Shown piece by piece: positions 9,230 through 19,501 of a DNA stretch of 64,000 nt (its first letter is position 1; each line of letters starts with the position of its first letter). The notes beneath the pieces were generated by a model. It did not search any database and was not told where the DNA came from. It saw only the letters and a list, made by a program, of their open reading frames with translations. A program made the position numbers and the translations under genes. Source of the stretch: Psychrobacter sp. Cmf 22.2 (lineage in GTDB: Bacteria; Pseudomonadota; Gammaproteobacteria; Pseudomonadales; Moraxellaceae); contig NZ_MRYA01000004.1 in the NCBI RefSeq assembly GCF_001921745.1, positions 124,001 through 188,000 on the forward strand. The letters run 5' to 3'.

Positions 9230-9513
9230 GTTTATACTGTGAGATAAATAACTTATTGCATAAATTTATAATCTAATAATGTTATACTAGCCGCCCAAAC
9301 ACTTTGTAGATTGACAAAGTGTACATTAGCATAGCTATCTGTATGATGGATTTATCAGTAGAAAACCTTACTTTGCCAGTATTTTTTATTTCACTACCCC
9401 TATTGCGTAGTCATTTTATAGTAAAGTAAAAATAACTATCTGCTTTATGATAAAAGATTCTCCAGCGGCGCTTACTGCTACTGCATTTTATTAAGACAAA
9501 ACGAGCATTTTAT
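9230..9513. other. Intergenic region before typA
   Basis: The full ompA-typA gap is 355 bp including the terminator. The rest is AT-rich with no ORF. No promoter with both boxes well placed could be assigned; TATACT at 9283-9288 lacks a -35 at normal spacing. Confidence 0.4.
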
Positions 9514-11364
9514 ATGGCGAACGATATCAAACATCTGCGTAATATTGCAATTATTGCCCACGTTGATCATGGTAAAACAACTCTAGTTGATAAATTATTA
9601 CATCAATCTGGTACTTTTGGCGATCGTGCAAACATTGCTGAACGTGCAATGGATTCAGGTGATATTGAACAAGAACGTGGTATTACTATTTTGGCTAAAA
9701 ATACAGCCATTCGTTGGACAGATAGTTCTGACGATACAGAATACCGTATTAATATTGTAGATACTCCAGGTCACGCTGACTTTGGTGGTGAAGTTGAGCG
9801 TGTCATGTCAATGGTTGACTGCGTACTTTTAGTCGTAGATGCTGTTGATGGACCAATGCCTCAAACCCGTTTTGTGACTCAAAAAGCGTTTGAGCAAGGC
9901 CTAAAGCCAATCGTTGTCATCAACAAAATCGACCGTCCAGGCGCCCGTCCTGATTGGGTAATGGATCAGATCTTTGATCTATTCGATAACTTGGGTGCAA
10001 CTGATGAGCAGTTAGATTTTCCAGTAGTTTATGCATCAGCATTGAACGGTATTGCAGGTTTAGAAGCCGATGATTTGGCTGAAGATATGACTCCGCTTTT
10101 TAAGACTATCGTCGATGTTGTACAGCCTCCGCAAGTAGATGCAGATGCCCCGTTCCGTATGCAAATCTCAAGCCTTGACTATAACAGCTTCGTTGGTGTC
10201 ATCGGTATTGGTCGTATTCAGCGCGGTAAAGTACAAACCAATACTCAAGTGACTGTTATTGATAAAAATGGCAACACGCGTAATGGCCGTATTTTAAAAA
10301 TCATGGGCTATCATGGTCTTGACCGTATCGAAGTAGAAGATGCTCAGGCAGGTGATATTGTTTGTATTACTGGTATTGATGCACTGAATATCTCTGATAC
10401 TATTTGTGACCCTAATCACGTAGAAGCGTTGCCAGCTCTGACAGTTGATGAGCCAACGGTTTCAATGAACTTCCAAGTAAACAACTCGCCATTTGCTGGT
10501 CGTGATGGTAAGTTTGTGACTTCACGTAACATTCGTGAGCGTCTTGAGCGTGAGCTGATTCATAATGTAGCATTACGCGTAGAAGATACAGAGTCTCCTG
10601 ATAAATTCAAAGTATCAGGTCGCGGTGAGCTACATTTATCAGTGCTGATCGAAAACATGCGCCGTGAAGGTTTTGAGATGGGTGTTTCAGGCCCAGAAGT
10701 TATCGTTAAAGAAGTTGATGGTAAGTTACAAGAGCCGTATGAAAACGTGGTCTTTGACATCGAAGAAGAACATCAAGGCTCTATTATGGAGCAAGTAGGT
10801 CTGCGCAAAGGCGAGATGACCAATATGGAACTTGATGGAAAGGGTCGTATGCGCATTGAAGCGACCATACCTGCTCGCGGTTTGATTGGTTTCCGTTCTG
10901 AGTTTTTAACACTGACTTCAGGTACTGGTATCATGACGTCAAGCTTTTCGCATTATGGGCCACAGAAAATCGGTGATGTTGGTGGGCGTTCTAATGGTGT
11001 ATTGGTATCTATGGCGACTGGTACTTGTTTAGGTTTCGCGCTATTCAATCTACAAAAGCGCGGCAAACTGTTCGCTGAGCCACAGCTTGAAGTATATGAA
11101 GGTATGATCGTTGGTTTGAACTCGCGTAACGATGATATGGCTGTTAATCCAACGACCGCTAAACAGCTTACTAACGTACGTGCTAGTGGTACTGATGAGG
11201 CTTTGACTCTAACGCCAGCGGTTAAGTTTACCCTTGAGCAAGCGCTTGAGTTTATTCAAGATGATGAATTGGTAGAAGTAACGCCAAAAGCTGTCCGTAT
11301 TCGTAAGCGCTACTTGACTGAAAGTGAGCGTAAACGTCATGGTCGTAGTAAGAAAGGTGCTTAA
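9514..11364 (+). CDS. typA: Ribosome-binding GTPase TypA/BipA
   Basis: TypA/BipA is a translational GTPase related to EF-G and LepA that binds the ribosome and matters for growth in cold and stress and for 50S assembly. The 616-aa protein has the P-loop IAHVDHGKTTL (near residue 14), the switch region RGITI, DTPGHADFGGEVERV (G3) and NKIDRPGARP (G4). An EF-Tu-like domain 2 and EF-G-like domains III and V follow, then the BipA-specific C-terminal domain ending in a basic KRYLTESERKRHGRSK. Length is normal. It stands alone between terminators. Confidence 0.97.
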   Translation: MANDIKHLRNIAIIAHVDHGKTTLVDKLLHQSGTFGDRANIAERAMDSGDIEQERGITILAKNTAIRWTDSSDDTEYRINIVDTPGHADFGGEVERVMSMVDCVLLVVDAVDGPMPQTRFVTQKAFEQGLKPIVVINKIDRPGARPDWVMDQIFDLFDNLGATDEQLDFPVVYASALNGIAGLEADDLAEDMTPLFKTIVDVVQPPQVDADAPFRMQISSLDYNSFVGVIGIGRIQRGKVQTNTQVTVIDKNGNTRNGRILKIMGYHGLDRIEVEDAQAGDIVCITGIDALNISDTICDPNHVEALPALTVDEPTVSMNFQVNNSPFAGRDGKFVTSRNIRERLERELIHNVALRVEDTESPDKFKVSGRGELHLSVLIENMRREGFEMGVSGPEVIVKEVDGKLQEPYENVVFDIEEEHQGSIMEQVGLRKGEMTNMELDGKGRMRIEATIPARGLIGFRSEFLTLTSGTGIMTSSFSHYGPQKIGDVGGRSNGVLVSMATGTCLGFALFNLQKRGKLFAEPQLEVYEGMIVGLNSRNDDMAVNPTTAKQLTNVRASGTDEALTLTPAVKFTLEQALEFIQDDELVEVTPKAVRIRKRYLTESERKRHGRSKKGA

Positions 11365-11384
11365 TACTTCCATGTAGTATGATG

Positions 11385-11416
11385 AAAAAAGGCTAACGTT
11401 GCGTTAGCCTTTTTTT
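11385..11416. terminator. Bidirectional terminator between typA and the exported-protein gene
   Basis: AAAAAAGGCTAAC and GTTAGCCTTTTTT form a perfect stem with a 5-nt loop. The runs of A and T on both sides let it end typA on the plus strand and the convergent gene on the minus strand. Confidence 0.88.
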
Positions 11417-11445
11417 ATGTCTAATGACTCACATTTTATAGCAAA

Positions 11446-11886
11446 TCACTTTGTCACTACGACATAGTCATTGGTATCAATGAGAATCTCCGACGGTTGA
11501 TCGACGACGATGCGTACGATGTTGTCATTGACGTCTTGTGATTTATAAAAATTGTCTTCAGCGACTGTACAACCTAGGCAGCGAGCCATCGCATTCCAAG
11601 GTTCAACGAACAGTTTTTGCTGCGCTTGATCAGCGTTACCGCCGATAAGAGAAAAGGGCAGACTGACAAGATAAGCAGCAGTACCAGTGACAGCAGTAAC
11701 CAGCTGTAATGGCTTTCCAACGACTGTATCAACGACCATCGTGTCATACGATGGGCCAAAATCACTCTCATCTATCTCTATAGCGGCCGAAGCTGGCTGT
11801 GTGAAAGCTATCATAAAACCCAAGCTTAGGGCAGCGGTCAAAAGCTTACTTTTATTGGAGCGTCGGTTATCGGCATTAACAGTCAT
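11446..11886 (-). CDS. Small exported protein of unknown function
   Basis: A 146-aa protein that I do not recognise with certainty. It has a signal peptide (basic start, hydrophobic 15-30, likely cut after PASA near residue 34). The mature part is acidic at first, then has a hydrophobic Gly/Ala/Leu-rich stretch (about 62-82, LVTAVTGTAAYLVSLPFSLI), then a Cys pair CLGC (103 and 106). Similar small proteins in Acinetobacter and Psychrobacter are sometimes named multidrug transporters, but nothing here supports transport. It could be a membrane-associated periplasmic protein. It is convergent with typA and shares its terminator. Confidence 0.7.
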   Translation of the reverse strand: MTVNADNRRSNKSKLLTAALSLGFMIAFTQPASAAIEIDESDFGPSYDTMVVDTVVGKPLQLVTAVTGTAAYLVSLPFSLIGGNADQAQQKLFVEPWNAMARCLGCTVAEDNFYKSQDVNDNIVRIVVDQPSEILIDTNDYVVVTK

Positions 11887-12064
11887 TATGATTTCCTAAA
11901 ACATGTAAGCGGTATAAGTAACGAACACTGCTATTGAAGATACTTACAAATAAAGGTACTTATAAAGCAGCATTGACTTCTTATTAAAGCAAGATGCGTG
12001 CCGATAAGCAACATGAAAACACGTTATACTGCTCTTTAATTTATATATTTTAATAAAATTTTGT

Positions 12065-12976
12065 TTATAGAATCGGCTGACAAAATGGACAAAACACGCT
12101 AGCACGTCCATTGAGTTTGATATTATCAAGTACAGTAGCGCAATGCGGACAAGACTCACCTTGTCTACCGTAGACATTGAAGGTTTGTTGAAAGTACCCC
12201 GTTTGTCCACTCGCTACTGTAAAATCGCGTAGTGTTGAACCTCCAAGCTCAATCGCTCGTTGTAGTATGACCTTAATATGTTCAACTAGTATGCTTATTT
12301 GTTCGTAAGACAATTTATGTGCTGGGGTGGCAGGATGAATAGCGGACAAGTATAGACTTTCTGTTGCATATATATTGCCTACGCCAACCACAACCTGTTG
12401 TTCCATAATGACTGACTTAATAGCACGAGTGATAGGACGCTGTTTGGTTGTTTTACCTGATATGTTATGGTCATCGCTACGTTGAATCAAACGATATAGA
12501 TAATCAGCGGTGAAATCTTCTGATAATGGCTCAGGTCCTAGATGAGCCAAAAGCTTGGTATTGTAATCTTTATACCATAAAACTGCGCCAAAACGTCTAG
12601 GGTCATGATAATGAAGCTGTGTTTGAATGCCGTTGCTATCGTTAAAAGTCATTATTAAATGATCGTGTTTACGCTTGTCAGTACCTAAAGGATGCTGTTG
12701 TAAACTACCTGACATGCCTAAATGTATGATCAATTGACGTTGATGTTTAATTGCATTTTGACTGTTTTGTATTAGCTGTGCTTTGGGTACAAAAGTCAGA
12801 ATTAGATACTTTGCGCGGCGCTTTACGTCTTGTAACGTATAATCAGTCAGCATATTTAAGTCATCAGGCACAGGCCAACGTAGTTTTGACTGAAACACTT
12901 GTATGGCAGTAAGTTTTTGTTCCAATAAGGGGACAAGACTTGTTTTTGTGGTTTCAACTTCAGGTAATTCAGGCAT
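12065..12976 (-). CDS. mutM: Formamidopyrimidine-DNA glycosylase
   Basis: MutM/Fpg removes 8-oxoguanine and formamidopyrimidines from DNA and cuts the backbone by beta,delta elimination. The 303-aa protein begins MPELPEVETT, so the catalytic Pro is exposed after Met removal, followed by Glu. It retains HLGMSGSL, the helix-two-turn-helix part (VGVGNIYATESLYLS), and a C-terminal zinc finger with CPHC and CPFC. Within the finger NGRAS holds the DNA-probing Arg. It is about 30 residues longer than E. coli MutM. It follows relA on the same strand with a 146-bp gap. Confidence 0.96.
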   Translation of the reverse strand: MPELPEVETTKTSLVPLLEQKLTAIQVFQSKLRWPVPDDLNMLTDYTLQDVKRRAKYLILTFVPKAQLIQNSQNAIKHQRQLIIHLGMSGSLQQHPLGTDKRKHDHLIMTFNDSNGIQTQLHYHDPRRFGAVLWYKDYNTKLLAHLGPEPLSEDFTADYLYRLIQRSDDHNISGKTTKQRPITRAIKSVIMEQQVVVGVGNIYATESLYLSAIHPATPAHKLSYEQISILVEHIKVILQRAIELGGSTLRDFTVASGQTGYFQQTFNVYGRQGESCPHCATVLDNIKLNGRASVFCPFCQPIL

Positions 12977-13122
12977 AAGGGCATTCTACAAAAAATTGGA
13001 AAATATAAAGGACAAATCACCATCTATTTATATTAATTGTCTTTAACGCTATGAGTTAGTTATCAAATAATAATATTTAGGTTTGACACATGTATAAAGC
13101 GCCAGGTATTACTTGTTAGCTG

Positions 13123-15681
13123 TTAGACAATGGTACGACGGGCATGCAAGATACCTGGCTGCTGCTCGAGCTTGGCTAGCAGTTTAGATAGATGCGCCAA
13201 TCCTGAGACTTCAATATGGAATTTTAACGAAGCAATATTGTCATCAGTGCTCAAGGTCTCAACCTTGCGTATGTTGACGCTTTCTTTGTCAATAACTTGG
13301 GTCAAATCGCGCAATAATCCGCGTCGATCATAAGCTTCAATATGGATATCGACAGGTTGGTAGCGACCGGATTTAGACTTCCAAGCCGCACTAATCTCTC
13401 TTTCAGGGTCGCGTTCAATCAGGCGCATATATTCAGGACAGCCACGATTATGAATACTGACACCGCGAGACAAAGTAATGTAACCCGAAATTGGCTCGCC
13501 ATGTACAGGATGACAACAACCCGCCAAATTTACCTCAATATTATCTAAGCCATCAATGCAGATTTTATACGCGTCAAGTTTACCTGTCGTCTTTGGATCA
13601 ACGCTAGGCGTATATTCTTCCTTTTCTTTTTCAGGCTCTAGATGGAGCTGACGAGAAATGTGACCAGTTAATTGATGGAGTCCAATTTCACCTGTGACTA
13701 AGCCGACGATGATATCATCCGTATTATTGACATGAAAATACTGCGTATAGTCATTCAAATCAATGCTATTGGGATGTACTGAAAGTCGCTCAAGCTCTTT
13801 ACTCAGCATCTGCTTACCAATCTCGATATTTTTATCACGGTCTTGCTTATTAAACCATTGGCGTAATTTAGAGCGTGCGCGATTGGTATGAATATAACCA
13901 AGTGATGCGACCAACCAATCACGATTAGGCTCGCGGGCGGCCTTGGTGATAATCTCGACCTGCTCGCCAGTTTTTAGCTGGTAAGTCAACGGCACGTAAC
14001 GCTGATTTACTCGAGCTGCTTGAGCGCGATTGCCTACTTGCGTGTGTACATAATAAGCAAAATCAAGTACGGTAGCACCTTTTGGCAGCTCAGTGATGTC
14101 ACCATCTCGGCTAAAAATATAAATCCTCTCGAGCTCATCAAAATCAACGATTGGCTCTTCGTCTTCTAGTTCACCTAACTCACGGTCATTGAACTCACCA
14201 TCTGGCGTTATTCCTAAGCGATTTTGATTGCGGCTCTCATTATTGATAGAAAGCAGATGACGCAATGAGCTGATCTTTTGAGTGAGGTAGTTGTCTTTTT
14301 TCTTTTTGAGGCCTTCTTTATAGTTTACATGAGCGCACATGCCAAGCTCAGCTTCAAAGTGCATGCCTTGGGTACGTATTTGTACTTCAAGTGATTTGTT
14401 TTCGGCGATGACGGCAGTGTGCAAAGAGCGATAACCATTTGGCTTTGGATTGGTAATATAGTCATCAAACTGCTCAGGAATGTAACGCCATAGGCCGTGT
14501 ACTAAGCCTAGCACATGATAACAATCCGCTGGGTTTTCTACCAATACTCGCAGTGCGCGAATGTCATAAAGCTGATCAAACGATAAGCGTTTTAGCTTCA
14601 TTTTGCGATAGATAGAATAAATATGTTTAACTCGTCCTGAGACATCAGCGGTAATACCAGCTTCTGCTAAAGCTTCGTTGAGCTTGTCTTGCACTCGTTG
14701 AATATAGTCCTCGCGCTCGCTGCGCTTTTCGGACAATAATTTGGCAATCTCTTTATAACGCTCAGGGGCAAGATAGCGAAAAGCTAAGTCTTCAAGCTCC
14801 CATTTTAACTGAGCAATACCTAATCGATGAGCAAGCGGTGCGTAAATAGTCATCACTTCGCGAGCTACGCGTTGTTGACGTTCAGGTTTGGAAAATGATA
14901 GCTCACGCATGGCAAAGGTACGTTCGGCAAGCTTGATAAGCACTACGCGTACATCATTAGTAACAGAAATGAGCATACTATAGATGTTAGATAGCTGATC
15001 GCGTTGATTATTAACGAAATGATCTTCTAGGCGTTTATTGCTTTCTATAATGGCAGACAACTTTCCCATCGCCAAAGCGTCTTTGACTAAACGTGCAATA
15101 TCAGCACCAAAGCTTTGCTCAATATCAGTCAAACTCACCAGCGACTTACGTGCGCTACGGTATAACATAGCAGCCACCAAAGCGTCTTCATCTTGATATA
15201 GGTAGGTCAAGATATCTGCCATACCAATACCCGTCACATAAGCACCAGAACGTTCAGACTCGCTAGTATTCATACGACTACGAATAAACTCACAAGCAGC
15301 CGCTAAATTAGGGACAGAGTCTTGATCGATACGTTTTGCGACATTATCAAGCCATACAGGCACATCAATATTGGCTTGATCTGAATCATCAGCGATAGAT
15401 GCTTCTGTAAGCATCTGCATATCGTCTGGAAGAATAAGGTCCGAATATTCGTTTTCTAATTTAGGATCATGACTGTGATAAGAGTATCGGGCAGAGCGAT
15501 CAAAAGTGGTATGCAGCTTATGGGTTGCCAGCTGTTGTTTAATATCAAGTGGCACTTGAGCGTAACTATTAGCAGATTGATGAGAACGCTGGCTTGCAAC
15601 TAGCTGCGCTGCTATGGTCGCACTATCATTTTTTGTTGTTTGTCCATCAATAAGCGGTAGACCTTCCCGAATTTTTACCAT
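13123..15681 (-). CDS. relA: GTP pyrophosphokinase (RelA type)
   Basis: Makes (p)ppGpp from GTP or GDP and ATP when uncharged tRNA stalls the ribosome. The 852-aa protein has an N-terminal pseudo-hydrolase region (about 110-290) without the His-Asp pair of active hydrolases, which favours RelA over SpoT. The synthetase domain follows (FDDYITNPKPNGYRSLHTAV and EVQIRT), then TGS (about 525-585), a Cys-containing region (NLAGCCHPVHGEPISG) and a C-terminal ACT domain. The first 100 residues are polar and longer than in E. coli RelA (744 aa). The ATG has a good AGAGGAG upstream. The start MVKIRE and the end LEQQPGILHARR resemble RelA. Confidence 0.93.
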   Translation of the reverse strand: MVKIREGLPLIDGQTTKNDSATIAAQLVASQRSHQSANSYAQVPLDIKQQLATHKLHTTFDRSARYSYHSHDPKLENEYSDLILPDDMQMLTEASIADDSDQANIDVPVWLDNVAKRIDQDSVPNLAAACEFIRSRMNTSESERSGAYVTGIGMADILTYLYQDEDALVAAMLYRSARKSLVSLTDIEQSFGADIARLVKDALAMGKLSAIIESNKRLEDHFVNNQRDQLSNIYSMLISVTNDVRVVLIKLAERTFAMRELSFSKPERQQRVAREVMTIYAPLAHRLGIAQLKWELEDLAFRYLAPERYKEIAKLLSEKRSEREDYIQRVQDKLNEALAEAGITADVSGRVKHIYSIYRKMKLKRLSFDQLYDIRALRVLVENPADCYHVLGLVHGLWRYIPEQFDDYITNPKPNGYRSLHTAVIAENKSLEVQIRTQGMHFEAELGMCAHVNYKEGLKKKKDNYLTQKISSLRHLLSINNESRNQNRLGITPDGEFNDRELGELEDEEPIVDFDELERIYIFSRDGDITELPKGATVLDFAYYVHTQVGNRAQAARVNQRYVPLTYQLKTGEQVEIITKAAREPNRDWLVASLGYIHTNRARSKLRQWFNKQDRDKNIEIGKQMLSKELERLSVHPNSIDLNDYTQYFHVNNTDDIIVGLVTGEIGLHQLTGHISRQLHLEPEKEKEEYTPSVDPKTTGKLDAYKICIDGLDNIEVNLAGCCHPVHGEPISGYITLSRGVSIHNRGCPEYMRLIERDPEREISAAWKSKSGRYQPVDIHIEAYDRRGLLRDLTQVIDKESVNIRKVETLSTDDNIASLKFHIEVSGLAHLSKLLAKLEQQPGILHARRTIV

Positions 15682-16045
15682 AGCCGGCTCCTCTTAGCTA
15701 TTTTCGAAATTTCTTATCGTCTTACCTGCTCTGCAAAAACGCTTGATCTACACAGTAATACATTATTATTAGATGTGATCAACACAGCTGCAAAAATCCG
15801 TTTTTTAGCAGCTGTTGTAAAGAGTTTATGCCCAGTATTTTGAGACGATAAGCGCAAATATGCACAATGTGCGAATAATACACATACAGCTTGTATGGGT
15901 ATTATTATGTCACTTTAAAATGGTATTTCAAGCAAGGCTCTGTAGTGATAATGCATATAAGCGTAACTATATTCTGACGAAATTTTATTCGTTCAAAACC
16001 GTTCAATTTAGAGCAGTAAAGAGCCTAACGGTACAATTAATAAAA
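15682..16045. other. Intergenic region between relA and rlmD
   Basis: A 364-bp stretch with no convincing gene; the plus-strand ORF from 15860 overlaps rlmD and has no protein-like character. It should hold the relA promoter. An inverted repeat ACAGCTGC/GCAGCTGT (15784-15811) lies about 100 bp upstream of relA. GTTCAA is repeated at about 15990 and 16001. Confidence 0.5.
15784..15811. repeat. Inverted repeat upstream of relA
   Basis: ACAGCTGC and GCAGCTGT form an 8-bp arm, extended inward by A5/T5 pairs around TCCG with a 2-nt bulge. No T-run follows on either strand, so it is not a classical terminator. It could be a protein site or a structured relA leader. Confidence 0.4.
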
Positions 16046-17581
16046 TTAACTCGCTATCCTCTCAAAGCGAGCGATGGATTCGACATGACCAGTATGACAG
16101 AACATATCCATCACTCCAGCGTGGGTGAGACGATAGCCTTGCTCTAACAGGGCTTTTGTATCGCGCGCAAGGGTAGCAGGATTGCAAGAAACATAGACAA
16201 TTCGCTTGGCATTAAATTTAGGCAAGTATTGCATGATCTCCCAAGCACCAGAGCGAGGCGGGTCGATGAGTAGGGCGTCAAAGCCTTGATTGGCCCAAGG
16301 TTCATCAGTACAGTCGCGAGTCAAATCTTGGTTATAAAACTCAGTATTATTGATACCGTTACGGCGAGCGTTGTCTGCTGCTCGGGCCGTCATTGCATCG
16401 CTACCTTCGACGCCTACCACGGCGCCAGTTTCACCAACAAGGCGAGCTAAGGGCAAACTAAAGTTACCTAAACCGCTAAACAAATCTAGTACCCGCTCGC
16501 CTGCTTTTAAATCTAACAAATCGCAAGCAAGTTTGGTCATCTGACGATTGACAGAGAGATTTACTTGCGTAAAGTCGGTCGGGATAAATTCAAAGGTAAG
16601 GTCATATTCTGGCAGTTGATAATATAAACGTCCAAATTGCTGGCTTAAGTCGTCTTTATCAGTTAAAGCAATACGTTGGATACTATCAGCGCCTTTGGAC
16701 TGTAGGTATAGCTGCCAATGACGCGCTGCAAAAAACGTCTTTAGCTTCTCGATATCAGAGTCTGATAATGGGGCTAGATTACGTACAATAAGAGCAACTG
16801 GCTGATCGCCATCAGGCAGCTCTGGTAGGTATTCTCCCATTGCTAGCTCTAGTTGGGCAATCTTATCGCGGCTCTCAAGCGTACTAATAAGCGCTTTTAG
16901 GTTTTCAATCTCAAAGCCAATACGTGGATCTAAGATATGACACTCATTTAATTCAGCCAAAAAGTTGCTTGAGCGCTCACGAAAGCCGACCAAGGCAGTT
17001 TCTTTTTTGGCGACATAGCGTACGCCAAGTCGTGCTTTGGTACGATAGCCAAGGCGATCACCGACCACAGGGGCAAGCCAGCTATCAGGCTCAGCATTGG
17101 CTTGATGCATAAGCATCTCAGCAAGTACCGATTGCTTAAAGTTGATTTGGCCATCTGGCTGCCAGTGCTGCAAGCTGCAACCACCGCAAACGCCAAAATG
17201 TGGGCAGGGCGGTACAGCACGTTCAGGATTTGGATTGGCTGTGATATCAATCGCATCTCCCTCCTCAAAGCTGGCACGGCTATTGGTTAGTTTGACCAAG
17301 GCGCTTTCACCCGGTAAGGCAAAGCTGACAAAGACTTTTTTGCCATGCTTGTCTGCTACGTGTCCCTCTTTTTCATCAAAGCCATTGCCATATACGGCAA
17401 CCCCGCGCCCATCGTGTGACAATCCATCGACATTGAAGGGTAGTGGTTCTGCCTCTTTTAAACGCCGACGCGTCTTTGACGATGGTTTGGATTTTTTCTT
17501 ATTAGGCGGGATAGTAATCGTTTTAGTGTCGCGGGCTTGCGGCTTTGTGTCAGGTGCTGTGTGAGTATCGGTGGGTTGCAT
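16046..17581 (-). CDS. rlmD: 23S rRNA (uracil-1939-C5) methyltransferase RlmD
   Basis: Uses SAM to make 5-methyluridine 1939 in 23S rRNA. The 511-aa protein has a basic N-terminal tail ([15 protein letters not shown]), a TRAM domain (about 50-110), then an iron-sulfur Cys cluster [10 protein letters not shown] with a further Cys in NECHILDP. The SAM domain has [24 protein letters not shown] and the catalytic [11 protein letters not shown]. The length exceeds the E. coli enzyme (433 aa), mainly from the N-terminal tail. It may be expressed with relA and mutM, though the 364-bp gap argues for separate promoters. Confidence 0.95.
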   Translation of the reverse strand: MQPTDTHTAPDTKPQARDTKTITIPPNKKKSKPSSKTRRRLKEAEPLPFNVDGLSHDGRGVAVYGNGFDEKEGHVADKHGKKVFVSFALPGESALVKLTNSRASFEEGDAIDITANPNPERAVPPCPHFGVCGGCSLQHWQPDGQINFKQSVLAEMLMHQANAEPDSWLAPVVGDRLGYRTKARLGVRYVAKKETALVGFRERSSNFLAELNECHILDPRIGFEIENLKALISTLESRDKIAQLELAMGEYLPELPDGDQPVALIVRNLAPLSDSDIEKLKTFFAARHWQLYLQSKGADSIQRIALTDKDDLSQQFGRLYYQLPEYDLTFEFIPTDFTQVNLSVNRQMTKLACDLLDLKAGERVLDLFSGLGNFSLPLARLVGETGAVVGVEGSDAMTARAADNARRNGINNTEFYNQDLTRDCTDEPWANQGFDALLIDPPRSGAWEIMQYLPKFNAKRIVYVSCNPATLARDTKALLEQGYRLTHAGVMDMFCHTGHVESIARFERIAS

Positions 17582-17652
17582 AAACCTGCCTTAATAATAA
17601 GTAACTAAAATGAGAGTAAGTGCTATTGTTGATAATACTATGTTTTGTCTTT

Positions 17653-18477
17653 TTATGGTTCGGGTGCAGATGACCAATCGGCAAGAAACTCGTGATGGCG
17701 CGCTTTGCCATCTGCTTGAGTAAATTTGATTAAATAGTCACGACTTTGTTGTTGCCAATGATTATAAGCGGGTGAAGATAACTTACCGGTTAGACGCAGC
17801 CAACGTAGATATATCAGCCATGTATTCATGACATCAGATTCGCAATATATCGATAACGTCTGCCAGTCACCATCATTAACCAGATCGCCTACCATGCTGC
17901 CATCCACATCGGTTTTGCCGGGTAGGCCATACAGGCTTGCGACCACATCCATCGCTTCACGGCGACTCGCACCATATTGGCTAAATCTGTCCATTAAATC
18001 TAGATGCTTGGTTTGAAAGCGATTGACATAATTATCAAAACGCATGTTTTTAATACGCTCGCCCTCTTCAAACAGCCATGGGGCAGACAGATCATACTGC
18101 ATAGCGCGGTAAATGAGTACGGGTATATCAAAGCCTGAACCATTCCAGCTAATCAGCTGTGGCAGGGTTTCGATATCGCTGAAGGCGCGGAAAAACTTGG
18201 CAAGAATATCTTTTTCGCTAAACTTATCTGCCGTCAAAGAAAATAAAGAAAACTGTCCATCTTTGATGTATAGCGCTGAGATGCACACTATGCGCTGTAA
18301 TGGTAAGCGCATAAAGTCATGCCCAGCCTCTTGTATTCGAATGGCAGTCAGGGCACTTAACGCATCAGCGTCGTTTAATTCAGCCAGTTTTGGATAAATA
18401 CGGCGTGCAGCATCTGTATCTGCCACGGTCTCAATATCAAAGACCAGTACAGGATTAGCAGGTAGGGCATATGACAT
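17653..18477 (-). CDS. PolB-type 3'-5' exonuclease
   Basis: A 274-aa stand-alone DEDD-type 3'-5' exonuclease of the family related to DNA polymerase B proofreading domains. The first acidic motif is VFDIETVAD (Asp14, Glu16), the second is ISWNGSGFDIPVLIYRA, and the third region is YCESDVMNTWLIYLR. Length and motifs fit the family predicted from genomes to act in DNA repair; the substrate is not known from sequence. It lies 71 bp before rlmD and 55 bp after cysM on the same strand, so the three may be co-transcribed. Confidence 0.87.
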   Translation of the reverse strand: MSYALPANPVLVFDIETVADTDAARRIYPKLAELNDADALSALTAIRIQEAGHDFMRLPLQRIVCISALYIKDGQFSLFSLTADKFSEKDILAKFFRAFSDIETLPQLISWNGSGFDIPVLIYRAMQYDLSAPWLFEEGERIKNMRFDNYVNRFQTKHLDLMDRFSQYGASRREAMDVVASLYGLPGKTDVDGSMVGDLVNDGDWQTLSIYCESDVMNTWLIYLRWLRLTGKLSSPAYNHWQQQSRDYLIKFTQADGKARHHEFLADWSSAPEP

Positions 18478-18532
18478 AAATAGTCCTAGTTACTGATTAG
18501 GCAAGCGTGACTCGGCAAGCGTGACGCAGACA

Positions 18533-19501
18533 TTATGACTGAGTACTACTATCATCGACATCACTATCATCGACATTGTATAGGCCAGTCGATAGATAGC
18601 GATCACCGCGATCACAAACGATAAAGGCAATAACAGCATCAGGGTTCTCTTTGGCGACTTGCATAGCCGCCCACGCTGCTGCGCCTGATGAGACACCAGC
18701 AAAAATACCTTCAGTCTTCGCCAGTTTGCGCATATAAATTTCAGCGATTTGTTGATCAATATCCATGACTTCATCGACTAAATCTGCCTCAAAGATACCT
18801 GGCATATAAGCTGCAGGCCAGCGACGAATACCAGCGATGGACGCCTCTTCATCAGGTTGCAAGCCGATAACTTTGATCGCTGGGTTTTGTTCTTTAAGGT
18901 ATTGCGATACGCCTGTAATGGTACCTGTAGTACCCATTGAGCTGATAAAATGGGTGATTTTGCCCTCAGTCTGCGTCCACAGTTCCGGGCCTGTCGTCAA
19001 ATAGTGCGCTTGCTTATTGTCAGCATTATTAAACTGATCAAGCACAACCCCTTGTCCCTCAGCCTGCATCTGTAATGCCAAATCACGTGCAGCTTCCATC
19101 CCTTCATCGACTTCGATTAAGGTTGCGCCATAAGCTTTCATTGCATCTTTACGCTCCTGGGTTGAGCTTGTCGGCATCAATAGGGTCATCGGGTAGCCAC
19201 GCATAGCAGCAACCATGGCTAAGGCAATACCAGTATTACCGCTGGTTGCTTCAATCAAAGTGTCACCTGGCTTGATATCTCCGCGCTGTTCTGCTTGATA
19301 AATCATGTTAAAAGCAGGTCGATCTTTTACAGAGCCTGCAGGGTTATTGCCTTCGAGTTTGGCCAGCAACATCGCTCCATTGGTAATGCTTTCCTCTATA
19401 GGCAAACGATGTAGCTTAACAAGGGGGGTTTGGCCGACACAATCAGCAAGTTCGGTGACTTGATTGATAAAATTGGCGTTTGGCATAGCGGTAGAGGACA
19501 T
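18533..19501 (-). CDS. cysM: Cysteine synthase B
   Basis: A PLP enzyme making cysteine from O-acetylserine and sulfide or thiosulfate. The 322-aa protein has the PLP-lysine in GSVKDRPAFNM, the Asn-containing loop EATSGNTGIALA, and the phosphate-binding Gly loop. The C-terminal CDRGDRYLSTGLY is typical of CysM rather than CysK. After this comes an Asp/Ser-rich tail of about 12 residues. It is divergent from the hybrid kinase gene at 19.9 kb, an arrangement also seen for cysM and gacS/barA in related bacteria. A second frame at 18490-18774 is a shadow. Confidence 0.95.
   Translation of the reverse strand: MSSTAMPNANFINQVTELADCVGQTPLVKLHRLPIEESITNGAMLLAKLEGNNPAGSVKDRPAFNMIYQAEQRGDIKPGDTLIEATSGNTGIALAMVAAMRGYPMTLLMPTSSTQERKDAMKAYGATLIEVDEGMEAARDLALQMQAEGQGVVLDQFNNADNKQAHYLTTGPELWTQTEGKITHFISSMGTTGTITGVSQYLKEQNPAIKVIGLQPDEEASIAGIRRWPAAYMPGIFEADLVDEVMDIDQQIAEIYMRKLAKTEGIFAGVSSGAAAWAAMQVAKENPDAVIAFIVCDRGDRYLSTGLYNVDDSDVDDSSTQS

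Noticed and set aside
9256-9288. Promoter TTGCAT ... TATACT before typA
   Set aside because: Spacing is 21 bp, too long for a normal sigma-70 promoter.
15860-16147. 95-aa plus-strand ORF between relA and rlmD
   Set aside because: It runs into rlmD antisense and has no ribosome site or recognisable domain.
18490-18774. 94-aa minus-strand ORF in the 3' part of cysM
   Set aside because: It overlaps cysM in another frame; cysM has complete PLP-enzyme motifs.
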